Shown piece by piece: positions 27,177 to 36,270 of a DNA stretch of 64,000 bases. Where the stretch lies: positions 310,001 to 374,000 of the forward strand of contig NZ_JAFLNC010000005.1 in NCBI RefSeq assembly GCF_017313765.1. Reading direction: 5' to 3'. How positions within the stretch are numbered: the stretch's first letter is position 1; the number at the start of each line of letters is the position of its first letter. Source of the stretch: Sneathiella sedimenti (lineage in GTDB: Bacteria > Pseudomonadota > Alphaproteobacteria > Sneathiellales > Sneathiellaceae). The notes beneath the pieces are model-generated. The model saw only the letters and a list, made by a program, of their open reading frames with translations, was not told the DNA's origin and did no database searches. A program made the translations under genes and the position numbers.

Positions 27177-27641
27177 ATGTCCGGAAACGACGGGCTGAAT
27201 GCCGCCGATATTGCCAGAACCGTTGGCGAAACCATGTACCGCAAGGATACAGCGGCGCAGCATATCGGGATTGCCCTGAAAGAGATTGGCCCCGGCCGGG
27301 CCGTGATGACCATGCGGGTGACGGACTATATGCTGAATGGTCATCATATCTGCCATGGTGGCTATATCTTCACCCTAGCCGATACCGCCTTTGCCTATGC
27401 CTGCAACAGTTACAACCAGAATACAGTCGCGCAGGCCGCCCAGATCAATTTTATCCAGCCAACACCGTTGAATACGCTTCTGACGGCAACGGCGAGCGAA
27501 ATTGCACGGACCGGCCGGACCGGACTTTATGATATTACCGTTCACGATGAAAACGGTGAAACCGTCGCCTTTTTTCGCGGCAACTCTCACACCATAAGGG
27601 GACAAATGATCCCGGGTCTTAATGAAAGAAAAGAAAAATGA
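27177..27641 (+). CDS. paaI: Hydroxyphenylacetyl-CoA thioesterase PaaI
   Basis: Hotdog thioesterase of 154 residues. HICHGGYIFTLADTAFAYACN and QAAQINFIQPTPL carry the catalytic hotdog-helix motifs of PaaI. In the phenylacetate pathway it removes dead-end or stalled CoA intermediates, freeing CoA. The ATG at 27177 is one base past the paaG stop; an ATG at 27141 inside paaG is less likely. It overlaps paaJ by four bases. Confidence 0.9.
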   Translation: MSGNDGLNAADIARTVGETMYRKDTAAQHIGIALKEIGPGRAVMTMRVTDYMLNGHHICHGGYIFTLADTAFAYACNSYNQNTVAQAAQINFIQPTPLNTLLTATASEIARTGRTGLYDITVHDENGETVAFFRGNSHTIRGQMIPGLNERKEK

Positions 27642-28840
27642 AAAACGCGTATATCTGTGATGCAGTTCGAACCCCGATTGGCCGTTATGGCGGCAGCCTG
27701 TCTGCTGTCCGCCCTGATGACCTTGGGGCGATCCCGATCAAGGCCCTGATGGACCGCAATCCGTCCGTCAACTGGGAAAAGGTCGATGATGTCATCTATG
27801 GCAATGCGAACCAGGCGGGAGAGGATAACCGCAATGTTGCCCGTATGAGTGCCCTGCTCGCGGGGTTGCCCGAAAGTGTCGGTGGCGCCACGATAAACCG
27901 CCTCTGCGGCTCCGGCATGGACGCCACGGCAACGATCGCCCGCCAGATTATGACCGGCGAAGCCAATCTCGGCATTTCCGGCGGCGTGGAAAGCATGAGC
28001 CGTGCACCGTTCGTCATGGGCAAGGCAACGACGCCCTTCTCGCGCAATGCCGAGATTTTCGATACCACCATCGGCTGGCGCTTCGTCAACAAGAAGATGA
28101 AGGATCAGTACGGCATCGATTCCATGCCCGAAACGGCAGAAAATGTGGCGGAGGATTATCAGATCCGGCGCGAGGATCAGGATCTGTTTGCCCTCCGCAG
28201 TCAGGAAAAAGCAGCCGCGGCACAAGCCAATGGCTCCTTCAATGATGAAATCATTCCGGTCCAAATCCCGCAGCGCAAGGGCGACCCGATCATCGTCGAC
28301 AAGGACGAACATCCCCGCGCAACGAGCATCGAAAAACTCGCTGCCCTTAAGGCGCCATTCCGGGCAGGCGGCTCCGTTACCGCCGGGAATGCGTCAGGTG
28401 TCAATGATGGCGCCTGCGCGATCCTGCTCGCCTCCGATGAGGCAATAGAGGAATATGGCCTGACCGCAAAAGCGCGTATCCTCGGCGCGGCGACAGCCGG
28501 CGTACCACCGCGGATTATGGGAATCGGTCCCGCACCCGCCAGCCAGAAGCTGCTGTCTCGTCTCGGGCTCACCATGGATGACATGGATGTGATTGAACTC
28601 AACGAGGCTTTTGCCGCACAGGGCCTCGCCGTCATGCGCGAGCTTGGCCTTAAAGATGATGACCCTCGCGTCAATCCGCTGGGCGGCGCGATTGCTCTTG
28701 GCCATCCGCTCGGCATGTCCGGCGCACGGCTGCTGACAACGGCGATGTATCAGTTGCACCGCACCGGTGGACGCTATGCGCTTTGCACCATGTGTATCGG
28801 TGTTGGCCAGGGGATCGCCACCGTCATCGAGAGAGTCTGA
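27638..28840 (+). CDS. paaJ: 3-oxoadipyl-CoA / 3-oxo-5,6-dehydrosuberyl-CoA thiolase
   Basis: Cleaves beta-ketoadipyl-CoA and the dehydrosuberyl analogue into acetyl-CoA in phenylacetate catabolism. The 400-residue thiolase has the nucleophile C90 in NRLCGSGMDA, the GGAIALGHPLGMSGARL histidine, and the C-terminal TMCIGVGQG cysteine. The start ATG at 27638 overlaps the paaI stop. It could equally be named pcaF; the paa neighbours make PaaJ the better name. Confidence 0.9.
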   Translation: MKNAYICDAVRTPIGRYGGSLSAVRPDDLGAIPIKALMDRNPSVNWEKVDDVIYGNANQAGEDNRNVARMSALLAGLPESVGGATINRLCGSGMDATATIARQIMTGEANLGISGGVESMSRAPFVMGKATTPFSRNAEIFDTTIGWRFVNKKMKDQYGIDSMPETAENVAEDYQIRREDQDLFALRSQEKAAAAQANGSFNDEIIPVQIPQRKGDPIIVDKDEHPRATSIEKLAALKAPFRAGGSVTAGNASGVNDGACAILLASDEAIEEYGLTAKARILGAATAGVPPRIMGIGPAPASQKLLSRLGLTMDDMDVIELNEAFAAQGLAVMRELGLKDDDPRVNPLGGAIALGHPLGMSGARLLTTAMYQLHRTGGRYALCTMCIGVGQGIATVIERV

Positions 28841-28856
28841 CGACTATGAGGGCGGC

Positions 28857-30155
28857 ATGCGTCTGAACCCACCGTCGAGAGACGAGTTTGATCCGATCGA
28901 GATTGCCAGCCGGGATGAAATCTCGGCGCTGCAGCTGGATCGGCTCAAATGGAGTTTGACGCATGCCTACCAGAATGTTCCGCTCTTCCGGAAGCGGTTC
29001 AATGCAGCCGGCGTTCACCCCGACGATTTAACCTCCCTTGAGGATCTAGCGAATTTTCCCTTCTGCAAAAAACAGGACCTCAGGGATAACTATCCCTTCG
29101 GCATGTTCGCCGTTCCAAAGACGGATGTTGTCCGGCTCCATGCCTCCTCCGGTACGACCGGCCGAGCGACAGTTGTCGGCTATACGCAAGGCGATGTGGA
29201 TAACTGGGCCAATCTCGTCGCGCGCTCCATACGCGCCTCTGGAGGTCGGAAGGAACATACGGTCCATGTAACCTACGGCTATGGCTTGTTTACCGGCGGT
29301 CTCGGGGCGCATTATGGTGCCGAGCAACTGGGCTGCACCGTTGTGCCCATGTCCGGTGGCCAGACTGAACGACAGGTACAGATCATCAGTGATTTTGGCG
29401 CCGACATAATCATGGTCACGCCGTCCTACATGATGGCCATCGCGGAAGAGTTCGAGCGACAGGGTCTCGATCCCCGCAAATCCCCCCTGAAGGCCGGGAT
29501 ATTCGGTGCTGAACCCTGGAGTGAGGCGATGCGCCGCGAGATCGAGGCACGGTTCGATATCGACGCGCTGGATATCTATGGCCTGTCGGAGGTGATGGGC
29601 CCCGGGGTTGCAAGCGAATGCATTGAGGCGAAGGACGGCCCGGTCATCTGGGAGGATCATTTCTATCCCGAGATTATTGACCCGGAGACTGGCGAGGTAT
29701 TGCCGGATGGCGAAAAAGGCGAACTTGTCTTTACAACCCTCACCAAGGAAGCTTTCCCCGTGATCCGCTACCGCACCGGCGATTTGTCCCGGCTGCTGCC
29801 GGGCACCGCGCGATCTATGCGCCGGATGGAAAAGGTTACCGGCCGCACGGATGACATGCTGATTATTCGCGGTGTTAACCTCTTCCCCTCCCAGGTTGAG
29901 GAGTTGGTGGTCCAGACAGAAGGACTTTCCTCTCATTATGTGTTGGAGGTCCGTCGCGAGGGCGCGCTCGACAGTCTCACTGTCAGGGTCGAACACGCCC
30001 TTTCAGGCGCCGCATCTGCGGACACCGCCGGGAAGCTTCGTGACCGGATCAAGGGCGTCCTGGGCGTCAATGCCATTATTGACATTTGCGAGCCGGGCTC
30101 GGTCGAGCGCTCCCTCGGCAAGGCCAAGCGTGTCATAGATCACAGAAAGAATTAA
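28857..30155 (+). CDS. paaK: Phenylacetate-CoA ligase
   Basis: Activates phenylacetate to phenylacetyl-CoA with ATP, the entry step of the pathway. The 432-residue protein shows the adenylate-forming motifs LHASSGTTGRATVVGYT and YGLSEVMGPGVASEC, and YRTGDLSRLLPG. RMEKVTGRTDDMLIIRGVNL is the family hinge. I chose the ATG at 28857, after GAGGG, rather than one inside paaJ. The ring oxygenase (paaABCDE), paaF, paaH and paaZ/N are not in this window, so the pathway is incomplete here. Confidence 0.93.
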   Translation: MRLNPPSRDEFDPIEIASRDEISALQLDRLKWSLTHAYQNVPLFRKRFNAAGVHPDDLTSLEDLANFPFCKKQDLRDNYPFGMFAVPKTDVVRLHASSGTTGRATVVGYTQGDVDNWANLVARSIRASGGRKEHTVHVTYGYGLFTGGLGAHYGAEQLGCTVVPMSGGQTERQVQIISDFGADIIMVTPSYMMAIAEEFERQGLDPRKSPLKAGIFGAEPWSEAMRREIEARFDIDALDIYGLSEVMGPGVASECIEAKDGPVIWEDHFYPEIIDPETGEVLPDGEKGELVFTTLTKEAFPVIRYRTGDLSRLLPGTARSMRRMEKVTGRTDDMLIIRGVNLFPSQVEELVVQTEGLSSHYVLEVRREGALDSLTVRVEHALSGAASADTAGKLRDRIKGVLGVNAIIDICEPGSVERSLGKAKRVIDHRKN

Positions 30156-30164
30156 AGGCGTCTT

Positions 30165-30866
30165 ATGACGAACAGTTTTCAAGGTTTCCCGAAGGATTTT
30201 CTACGCTTTTATGCCGAGCTTATCGCGAATAACAATCGCGACTGGTTCGCGCAAAACAAGCAGCGCTATAAGGATGTGGTCGTCTATCCGATGTGTGACT
30301 TCATCGAGGCAATGGCGCCGCGGCTTGAAGCCATCGCGCCGATGTTTATCGCCGACCCGCGCCCCAACGGGGGTTCCATGTTCAGGATTTACCGCGACGT
30401 GCGGTTCTCCCGCGACCCCAAGCCTTATAAAGAGCATGCCGCGTGCCAGTTCCGTCATCAGGCCGGACGGGATGCCCATGCGCCGGGTTATTATGTCCAT
30501 CTCGCCCTGGACGGGGTGCGCTTTGGCGGCGGTATCTATCTGCCCCCTGCCCCGGTGCTCAATAAAATCCGCCATGCCATTGACGGGAAAAGCGCGGACT
30601 GGAACGCTATCAAGGACGATCCGGGCTTCAAGGCGACATTTATTGACGGCATTCGCGGCGATGGCCTCAAACGCGCACCAAAGGGCTTTCCCATTGATCA
30701 CCCTGAAATCGAGGACCTGCGGCGCAAAACCCTGTTCGTCATGAAACCTCTCGCGAATATAGAGAAAATCACTACGCCGGAATTTGTTGATGAGGTGGAC
30801 GAAGCCTTTCAAAAAGCGACCCCCTTCATGCGCTTCCTGACCAACGCGGTGGAGCTTCCCTTCTAG
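30165..30866 (+). CDS. DUF2461 family protein
   Basis: A 233-residue protein of the TIGR02453/DUF2461 family. FPKDFLRFYAELIANNNRDW at the N-terminus and FRIYRDVRFSRDPKPYKEHA in the middle are its hallmark motifs. No enzyme activity is established for the family. It begins nine bases after paaK and may be read through from the paa transcript, though I see no link to phenylacetate. Another possible start GTG or TTG is not needed since the ATG has an adjacent GGCGTCTT-like leader. Confidence 0.86.
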   Translation: MTNSFQGFPKDFLRFYAELIANNNRDWFAQNKQRYKDVVVYPMCDFIEAMAPRLEAIAPMFIADPRPNGGSMFRIYRDVRFSRDPKPYKEHAACQFRHQAGRDAHAPGYYVHLALDGVRFGGGIYLPPAPVLNKIRHAIDGKSADWNAIKDDPGFKATFIDGIRGDGLKRAPKGFPIDHPEIEDLRRKTLFVMKPLANIEKITTPEFVDEVDEAFQKATPFMRFLTNAVELPF

Positions 30867-30964
30867 CGGTAATTTCAAGCTCACCGGCATTAACCTTCTT
30901 TTAAGACAAGTTTTCTAAAATTAGCGGCAAGTTGACTAAACGGCACCGCTTGAGGATTAATGCC

Positions 30965-31189
30965 ATGATGAATATCATTGAATTACACCGCGATACGACA
31001 ATTGACCTATACAGCACGGCGCACAACCTGATTGTTCATCAGGGAGAAAACGCCATTGAAATGCTGACGGCAGAGGCAAATGCTTTACGCCGGAATGACC
31101 AGGCAGAGGAAGATCTTTACGCCTGCATTGAGCTGATGCGCGTTGTGAATGAACTCATCGACATGGAAATTGCCGGTCCGATACATTAA
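30965..31189 (+). CDS. Small helical protein of unknown function
   Basis: A 74-residue protein beginning MMNIIELHRDTTIDLYSTAH. It is almost all alpha-helical and acidic (LTAEANALRRNDQAEEDLYA), with no signal peptide. It ends at 31189 and is followed by a strong terminator shared with the convergent alcohol dehydrogenase gene. I see GAGGATT ahead of the ATG. No family recognised. Confidence 0.65.
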   Translation: MMNIIELHRDTTIDLYSTAHNLIVHQGENAIEMLTAEANALRRNDQAEEDLYACIELMRVVNELIDMEIAGPIH

Positions 31190-31210
31190 TCGCAGAAGCG
31201 ACAAGTAACA

Positions 31211-31242
31211 AAAAAGGCGGCACTTAAAATGCCGCCTTTTTT
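31211..31242. terminator. Bidirectional terminator between the small protein and the alcohol dehydrogenase
   Basis: Stem GGCGGCA/TGCCGCC with a seven-base loop, flanked by five A residues on the left and six T residues on the right. Both flanks fit: the small gene on plus and adh on minus. Confidence 0.9.
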
Positions 31243-31261
31243 GTCGGTATAAACCCGATAT

Positions 31262-32311
31262 TCAGCTTTGCAGCACCACCCGGCCAACAATCTTGCCGGC
31301 GCGAAGATCTTCAAGAGTGTTGTAGGCCTCCTTCATCGGGCGCGGCGTAATGGAAAGTTCATTCAGTTTGCCGGCCTTGGCCAGCTCCATCAACTCCCGC
31401 ATCTCCTGAAGGTTTCCGACATAACTTCCCTCAATCGAGATAGCCTTGATCGGGAACATGGGCAACGGCATGGAGAAACCGCCGCCGAAGAGACCTACGA
31501 TGACCAGCTTGCCACCTTTGGTGAGCACTTTGGCACCGAAGGCCGCGCTGCTTTCCGCCCCAACAAAATCGATGGTCGCATTAACGCCGCCACCGGTCAT
31601 GCCCATAAAGCTTTTAAAGGCTGCCGGATCGGAAGGGTCAATTGCCGCAACGGCACCGGCTTTGATGCCAGCTTCCCGTTTTTCGGGATCGATATCGGCA
31701 ACATAGATTTCGGCATCTGTCACGGACTTGGCAATGGCCATTCCCGCCAGACCGACACCGCCCGCTCCGATAACCAGAAGTTTTCCGCCATCAGCCCGCG
31801 ACTTCACTTTCTGAAGTGCGCTATACGCCGTAAGGCCCGAGCAGGTATAGGTACAGGCCAATTCCTTCGAGAGTGAGCCATAATCCAGCAAATAGCGGGA
31901 ATGGGGCACCAGCAAGGTATCGGAATAGCCTCCTGCGACATCAACACCGAGTTGGCGGGGACGATTACAAAGCTGTTCCTCCCCCGATTTACAGATGGGA
32001 CATTCACCACAGCCAATCCAGGGATAGACAACCCGTTTGTCCCCGACCTTCACGTCCGTGACCTTCTCACCAACTGCCGTGACGGTGCCGACAATTTCAT
32101 GACCCAAGGTGTGCGGCAATTCCCGCCCACCCCGGATATCGAGCTTCCGCTCATTGCCGAGGTCGAAATACCCTTCCCAAATGTGAATATCGCTGTGGCA
32201 GACACCGCAGGCAGTGACATCCATCAGCACTTCTTCACCGCTCACACTTGGTGCCGAGCCGGTTTTCTCGACCAGCGGGGCGCCATATTCTTCAAATTGA
32301 TAGCTCTTCAT
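31262..32311 (-). CDS. Zinc-dependent alcohol dehydrogenase
   Basis: NAD(P)-dependent alcohol dehydrogenase of the MDR family, 349 residues. Catalytic zinc ligands are C38 in CGVCHSDIH and H71 in GHEIVG; the structural zinc is held by C101, C104, C107 and C115 in GCGECPICKSGEEQLC. The cofactor fold is GAGGVGLAGMAIAKS. A GGAGGAAAAA ribosome-binding site precedes the ATG. The aldehyde dehydrogenase gene lies upstream on the same strand with 32 bases between, suggesting that the two enzymes oxidise an alcohol to an acid in sequence. The substrate is unknown. Confidence 0.94.
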   Translation of the reverse strand: MKSYQFEEYGAPLVEKTGSAPSVSGEEVLMDVTACGVCHSDIHIWEGYFDLGNERKLDIRGGRELPHTLGHEIVGTVTAVGEKVTDVKVGDKRVVYPWIGCGECPICKSGEEQLCNRPRQLGVDVAGGYSDTLLVPHSRYLLDYGSLSKELACTYTCSGLTAYSALQKVKSRADGGKLLVIGAGGVGLAGMAIAKSVTDAEIYVADIDPEKREAGIKAGAVAAIDPSDPAAFKSFMGMTGGGVNATIDFVGAESSAAFGAKVLTKGGKLVIVGLFGGGFSMPLPMFPIKAISIEGSYVGNLQEMRELMELAKAGKLNELSITPRPMKEAYNTLEDLRAGKIVGRVVLQS

Positions 32312-32343
32312 TTTTTCCTCCCAGAGTTCTTGAAACTCAGCGA

Positions 32344-33849
32344 TCAGGCAATGTTGATCCAGGTTGTTTTCAGCTGAGTGTATTTTTCAAGAGCATGAAG
32401 AGACCGGTCACGACCGTTACCAGACTGTTTGTATCCCCCAAATGGTGTGGACATATCCACATCATCATAGGTATTCACCCAGACAGTACCGGCCTTCAGA
32501 GCCTGCGCGAGCTGGTGTGCCTTGGAGATATCCCGTGTCCAGACCGACGCCGCCAGACCATAGATCGTGTCGTTGGCAATCTTGATCCCTTCTTCCATAT
32601 CCTTGAAGGTGATCGTGCTGACAACCGGGCCGAAAATTTCTTCTCTTGCAATGGTCATATCATTGGAAACACCATCGAAAATCGTCGGCTCAATATAGAA
32701 ACCACCGGTTTCCTGACGGACCTGCTTTCCGCCATAGTGTAGTTTTGCGCCTTCTTCCTGACCCTTATTGATATAGCCCATGACGCGATCTGTCTGGGAT
32801 TTGTCCACCATGGCGCCAATAATTGTTTTGGCATCCAATGGATCGCCCGGCTGCAATGTTTTTGCGACATTGGCGATCTTCTCAACCAGTTCATCCTTGA
32901 TGCTGTCCTGGACAACCACACGAGACGCCGCCGTACATACTTCACCCTGGTTGAAGAACACGCCCATAGCGATTTTCTTCGCGGCAAGATCAAGATCGGC
33001 ATCCGCCATCACAATGCTCGGGCTTTTGCCACCGCATTCAAGACCGACTGCCTTCAGGTTGCTCTCACCGGAATAGCGCATGAAGAGCTTGCCGACCTCT
33101 GTCGAGCCCGTGAAGGCCAGAGCATCCACGTCCATATGTCGGCCCAGTGCCTGACCCGCAGTTTCGCCGAAACCGGGAAGGACATTGAAGACGCCTTCGG
33201 GAATACCGGCCTCAATGGCGAGTTCAGCAACACGCAACGCGGTAAGCGGTGATTGTTCAGCCGGCTTCACGATAACGCTGTTACCCGCCGCAAGTGCCGG
33301 GGCAAATTTCCAGGCGCCCATCAACAGCGGGAAGTTCCAGGGAACCACGCAGGCGACAACACCGATCGGCTCGCGGGTGATCATGGCGATGGAGCGGCGG
33401 CGATCCGTCGGGGCGATTTCATCATAGACCTTGTCAATCGCCTCTGCATACCAGGAGATACTGCCCGCAGAACCCGGAATATCAACGGCACCCGCCCATT
33501 TAACAGGCTTGCCCATATCCAGACATTCAAGCAGCGCCAGCTCATCCTTGTTCTTCATGATCAGACCGGCAAATTTCTGCAACACGGCCTTGCGCTTTGC
33601 CGGCGCGGCGCGGGACCAGGAGCCGGCCTCAAAGGCTGCACGCGCAGCAGCCACAGCCCGGTTCACATCCTCTACATCACAGGCGGCAACTTGAGTAAGA
33701 ACGCGGCCATCAACGGGGCTGACGCAATCGAAGGTTTTTCCGGAGGCGGCGTCAACATACTGGCCATTGATGAAGGCCTTGTTGCGAATTGAAATCTCGC
33801 TTTCGAGTTTTTCCCAGTCTTGACGTGTAGGGGCAGGTGCTGCGGACAT
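32344..33849 (-). CDS. Aldehyde dehydrogenase
   Basis: NAD(P)-dependent aldehyde dehydrogenase, 501 residues. The catalytic cysteine is C305 in NQGEVCTAASR and the general base E271 in GLECGGKSPS. WNFPLLMGAWKFAPALAAGN and TGSTEVGKLFMRYSG are family motifs. It groups with PuuC/AldH-type gamma-aminobutyraldehyde dehydrogenases by pattern, but no specific substrate can be claimed. It is followed downstream by adh and divergent from a LysR gene that is the most likely regulator. Confidence 0.93.
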   Translation of the reverse strand: MSAAPAPTRQDWEKLESEISIRNKAFINGQYVDAASGKTFDCVSPVDGRVLTQVAACDVEDVNRAVAAARAAFEAGSWSRAAPAKRKAVLQKFAGLIMKNKDELALLECLDMGKPVKWAGAVDIPGSAGSISWYAEAIDKVYDEIAPTDRRRSIAMITREPIGVVACVVPWNFPLLMGAWKFAPALAAGNSVIVKPAEQSPLTALRVAELAIEAGIPEGVFNVLPGFGETAGQALGRHMDVDALAFTGSTEVGKLFMRYSGESNLKAVGLECGGKSPSIVMADADLDLAAKKIAMGVFFNQGEVCTAASRVVVQDSIKDELVEKIANVAKTLQPGDPLDAKTIIGAMVDKSQTDRVMGYINKGQEEGAKLHYGGKQVRQETGGFYIEPTIFDGVSNDMTIAREEIFGPVVSTITFKDMEEGIKIANDTIYGLAASVWTRDISKAHQLAQALKAGTVWVNTYDDVDMSTPFGGYKQSGNGRDRSLHALEKYTQLKTTWINIA

Positions 33850-34007
33850 GCTTATTCCTCTTTTATCTTATTGATGTCTGACATGATTTAATTTTGGCAA
33901 AAGCATAAACAATGCGCTGCCATCGCGAAAGAGTTAGTTTGCGTGACTTATCAATTTTTACTTGTTAAATTTGTAGAAACGCTCCTGACATTACCTCCAG
34001 CTTATTA

Positions 34008-34037
34008 TATAACTCTTTTTTACCATATCTAGTTATA
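34008..34037. promoter_or_regulatory. TATAAC/GTTATA inverted repeat upstream of the LysR gene
   Basis: A six-base inverted repeat with an 18-base spacer lies 18 to 47 bases before the LysR start. It is AT-rich and may be an autoregulatory site or part of the shared aldehyde dehydrogenase/LysR promoter; the spacing is longer than a usual LysR box. Confidence 0.35.
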
Positions 34038-34054
34038 ATCAATAGGACAATTTT

Positions 34055-34972
34055 ATGGTGCCGGGAAATATTAATTTGACCCAGCTTCAGACTTTCCTCT
34101 GGGTTGCTTCCTTGCGCAGTTTCCGCAAAACAGCCGAAAAAATGAATACAACGCAGCCGGCTATTTCCGCAAGGGTTGCACGGCTGGAAGAGACGCTGGG
34201 CGTCCGGCTATTTGAGCGGGAAGCAAGTATTATTCGTTTAACGAGCAAGGGTATCGAACTCCTGCCATATGCGGAAAAGCTGTTGAGAACATCCGCACTG
34301 CTTGTGGAACGGATTGGTCAGGAAGAAAATCTCGCTGGCATCATACGTCTGGGCGTTTCCGAAACCATAGTCCATACGTGGCTTCCGGCCTTCCTCTCGG
34401 GATTACATCAGAAATATCCGGCAATCGAAGTGGAGATTGTCGTCGATACAACGATTAATCTCCGGAAGGAGCTGACAGATAGGTCTCTCGACTTTGCTTT
34501 CCTCATGGGCCCGGTAACTGATTTCCAGATTGAGAACCATGACTTGATTGAATTCGAGGTTGTTTGGGCTGCGTCCCGGTCGCTCGAGATCGACGCAGGC
34601 GCCCCACTTTCCCTTGATGAACTTGCAAGAATTCCGTTGATTACCTTTGCTAAAAACACACCTCCATTTGCCGAAATTTCCCGGCAACTCAGGAAAAACA
34701 CCGACTTGCCGGCTCGTATTTTCCCCTGCAGTTCGTTGGCCGCAATTCTGAAAATGGCGCAGGATGGTATTGGCGTCGCCACCCTGCCCCGCAAAATGAT
34801 TCAGGCGGAACTTGCAAACGGTACCTTGAAGGAGGTTCCCTGCGATTGGCGCCCCCCGAACCTGCGATTTACGGCGTCTTATCCAACAGAACCGTATAAT
34901 CCGGTAACGGAAAAGTTCATCAGCCACGCGCTTGAAACGACCAAAGAATATCAAAAGCAGGTTATCACTTAG
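34055..34972 (+). CDS. LysR-family transcriptional regulator
   Basis: A 305-residue regulator. LTQLQTFLWVASLRSFRKTAEKM and NTTQPAISARVARLEETLGV form the N-terminal winged helix-turn-helix; the rest is a periplasmic-binding-like effector domain (from about residue 90). The ribosome-binding site is AGGA, eight bases from the ATG. Being divergent from aldehyde dehydrogenase, it probably controls the aldh-adh operon in response to an aldehyde or acid. The effector is unknown. Confidence 0.93.
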   Translation: MVPGNINLTQLQTFLWVASLRSFRKTAEKMNTTQPAISARVARLEETLGVRLFEREASIIRLTSKGIELLPYAEKLLRTSALLVERIGQEENLAGIIRLGVSETIVHTWLPAFLSGLHQKYPAIEVEIVVDTTINLRKELTDRSLDFAFLMGPVTDFQIENHDLIEFEVVWAASRSLEIDAGAPLSLDELARIPLITFAKNTPPFAEISRQLRKNTDLPARIFPCSSLAAILKMAQDGIGVATLPRKMIQAELANGTLKEVPCDWRPPNLRFTASYPTEPYNPVTEKFISHALETTKEYQKQVIT

Positions 34973-35083
34973 GGAGGCATTGCCCATCGGGATTATCGTC
35001 AATTTTCCATGTGCCCGATTATCTCATGGCGGAAAATCGGGCAAAAAGGGGCGCAATTATGCTATTCTTAACGATGGTTGATG

Positions 35084-35192
35084 TATAATATTAGGGGGCA
35101 ATGGCGAATCAGAGCGGTCAGCCGGAGATGTCATTGCCATTGGACCTCCGGTGGTGGTGGGCTTGAGCCCGAAGTAAAGAATTGAGAGAACG
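35084..35192 (+). promoter_or_regulatory. Promoter and structured leader of the small gene at 35193
   Basis: TATAAT at 35084-35089 is a good -10 box. From about 35095 the transcript has CAATGGC (35099-35105) able to pair with GCCATTG (35136-35142), and a second small hairpin GGGCTTGAGCCC near 35159-35170. The latter sits just ahead of the GAGAG ribosome-binding site. A structured leader or small RNA is possible; the fold was judged by eye only. Confidence 0.4.
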
Positions 35193-35393
35193 ATGAGTAC
35201 TTACGTTTTTTCCGTTTATCATGCTGAAGCGCGGGTTGCGCTGAAAAACAATCAGGAACATCCCCATATTTCGATGCGCTGGGCCCAGCCTTGCCGTTTC
35301 GCAATCGAGGCCGAGAGTTCTCGGGAAGCGGAAAATTGCATTACAAAGAAATATCCGCGTGAAAAGGGATTCGTGACGAAACGGTTGAACTGA
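35193..35393 (+). CDS. Small protein of unknown function
   Basis: A 66-residue protein starting MSTYVFSVYHAEARVALKNN. It has mixed charge, two cysteines (C34 and C49) and no signal peptide or membrane segment. I recognise no domain. Evidence for coding is a GAGAG ribosome-binding site and a convincing promoter and leader upstream. The stop at 35393 is followed by about 100 bases before the crotonase gene. Confidence 0.55.
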   Translation: MSTYVFSVYHAEARVALKNNQEHPHISMRWAQPCRFAIEAESSREAENCITKKYPREKGFVTKRLN

Positions 35394-35496
35394 CGCGCAC
35401 GCCGGTTCAAAAAAGTTTCACCTGAACGGATTGTTTGCCGTACCATATCAGGATCGTGAGCACCCTGCCGCGATGACACTATGGTAACGGAAACAA

Positions 35497-36270
35497 ATGA
35501 CACAAGAACAAAAAATAATAACCGAAACAAACGGTCCGGTGACCACAATCATTATCAACCGGCCAGAGGTCCGAAACGCCCTGGACCAGGAGACTTCTGA
35601 CTTGCTGGCGCAGGCATTTCGCGAGTTTGACGCGGATGATACCCAGCGGGTTGCCGTCGTTACAGGCGCCGGAGGCGCTTTCTGTGCGGGTGCTGACCTG
35701 AAGGAAACAGCGACCCGTGTCGATTACAAGGCCTGGGCCGGCCATCCGGAGGGGCCGTTTCACGCCCCCCTGTCAAAACCCCTCATTGCCGCCGTAGAGG
35801 GACATGCAGTTGCCGGCGGTATGGGCCTCGCCCTCTATTGCGATATCCGCATAGCGTCTGACTCAGCCGTTTTTGGCATTTTCTGCCGCCGCTGGGGTGT
35901 CCCGATGAGTGACGGGACGACAGTCCGGCTGCCCCGCGTTATCGGTATGGGACGCGCCCTCGACATGATGCTGACTGGAAAGCCAGTTTCCGCGGACCAA
36001 GCCCTTTCCATCGGACTTGCCACACGTGTTGTTCCCACTGGCACCGCGCGTACCGCCGCGGAAGAGCTCGCCCTTCAAATTGCGAATTTTCCGCAAATCG
36101 CCATGCTGTCGGACCGCGAGAGCATCTATATGCAGGAAGGAAAGACCGATGCAGACGCCATTCACTTCGAAATGACCGCTGCGGAAGAGGCCAAGCAGAA
36201 AGAAGCGCAAGTTGGCGCCGCCCGCTTCGCCGCCGGTGAAGGCCGACATGGGGACTTCAAAAAAACCTAG
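35497..36270 (+). CDS. Crotonase-family protein lacking both hydratase glutamates
   Basis: A 257-residue enoyl-CoA hydratase/isomerase-family protein. The fold is clear: INRPEVRNALDQETSD, GAFCAGADLKE for the first oxyanion region, and EGHAVAGGMGLALYCDIRIA for the second. However, at the positions of the two catalytic glutamates of crotonase (E144 and E164 in rat) it has G in GGMGLAL and C in FGIFCRRWG. An aspartate in VPMSDGTT lies where isomerases keep an acid. Function is therefore probably not classical hydration. It converges tail to tail with the lrp gene, overlapping by four bases. Confidence 0.85.
   Translation: MTQEQKIITETNGPVTTIIINRPEVRNALDQETSDLLAQAFREFDADDTQRVAVVTGAGGAFCAGADLKETATRVDYKAWAGHPEGPFHAPLSKPLIAAVEGHAVAGGMGLALYCDIRIASDSAVFGIFCRRWGVPMSDGTTVRLPRVIGMGRALDMMLTGKPVSADQALSIGLATRVVPTGTARTAAEELALQIANFPQIAMLSDRESIYMQEGKTDADAIHFEMTAAEEAKQKEAQVGAARFAAGEGRHGDFKKT

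Noticed and set aside
29046-29996. Minus-strand frame of 316 codons opposite paaK
   Set aside because: No motif, and paaK is certain.
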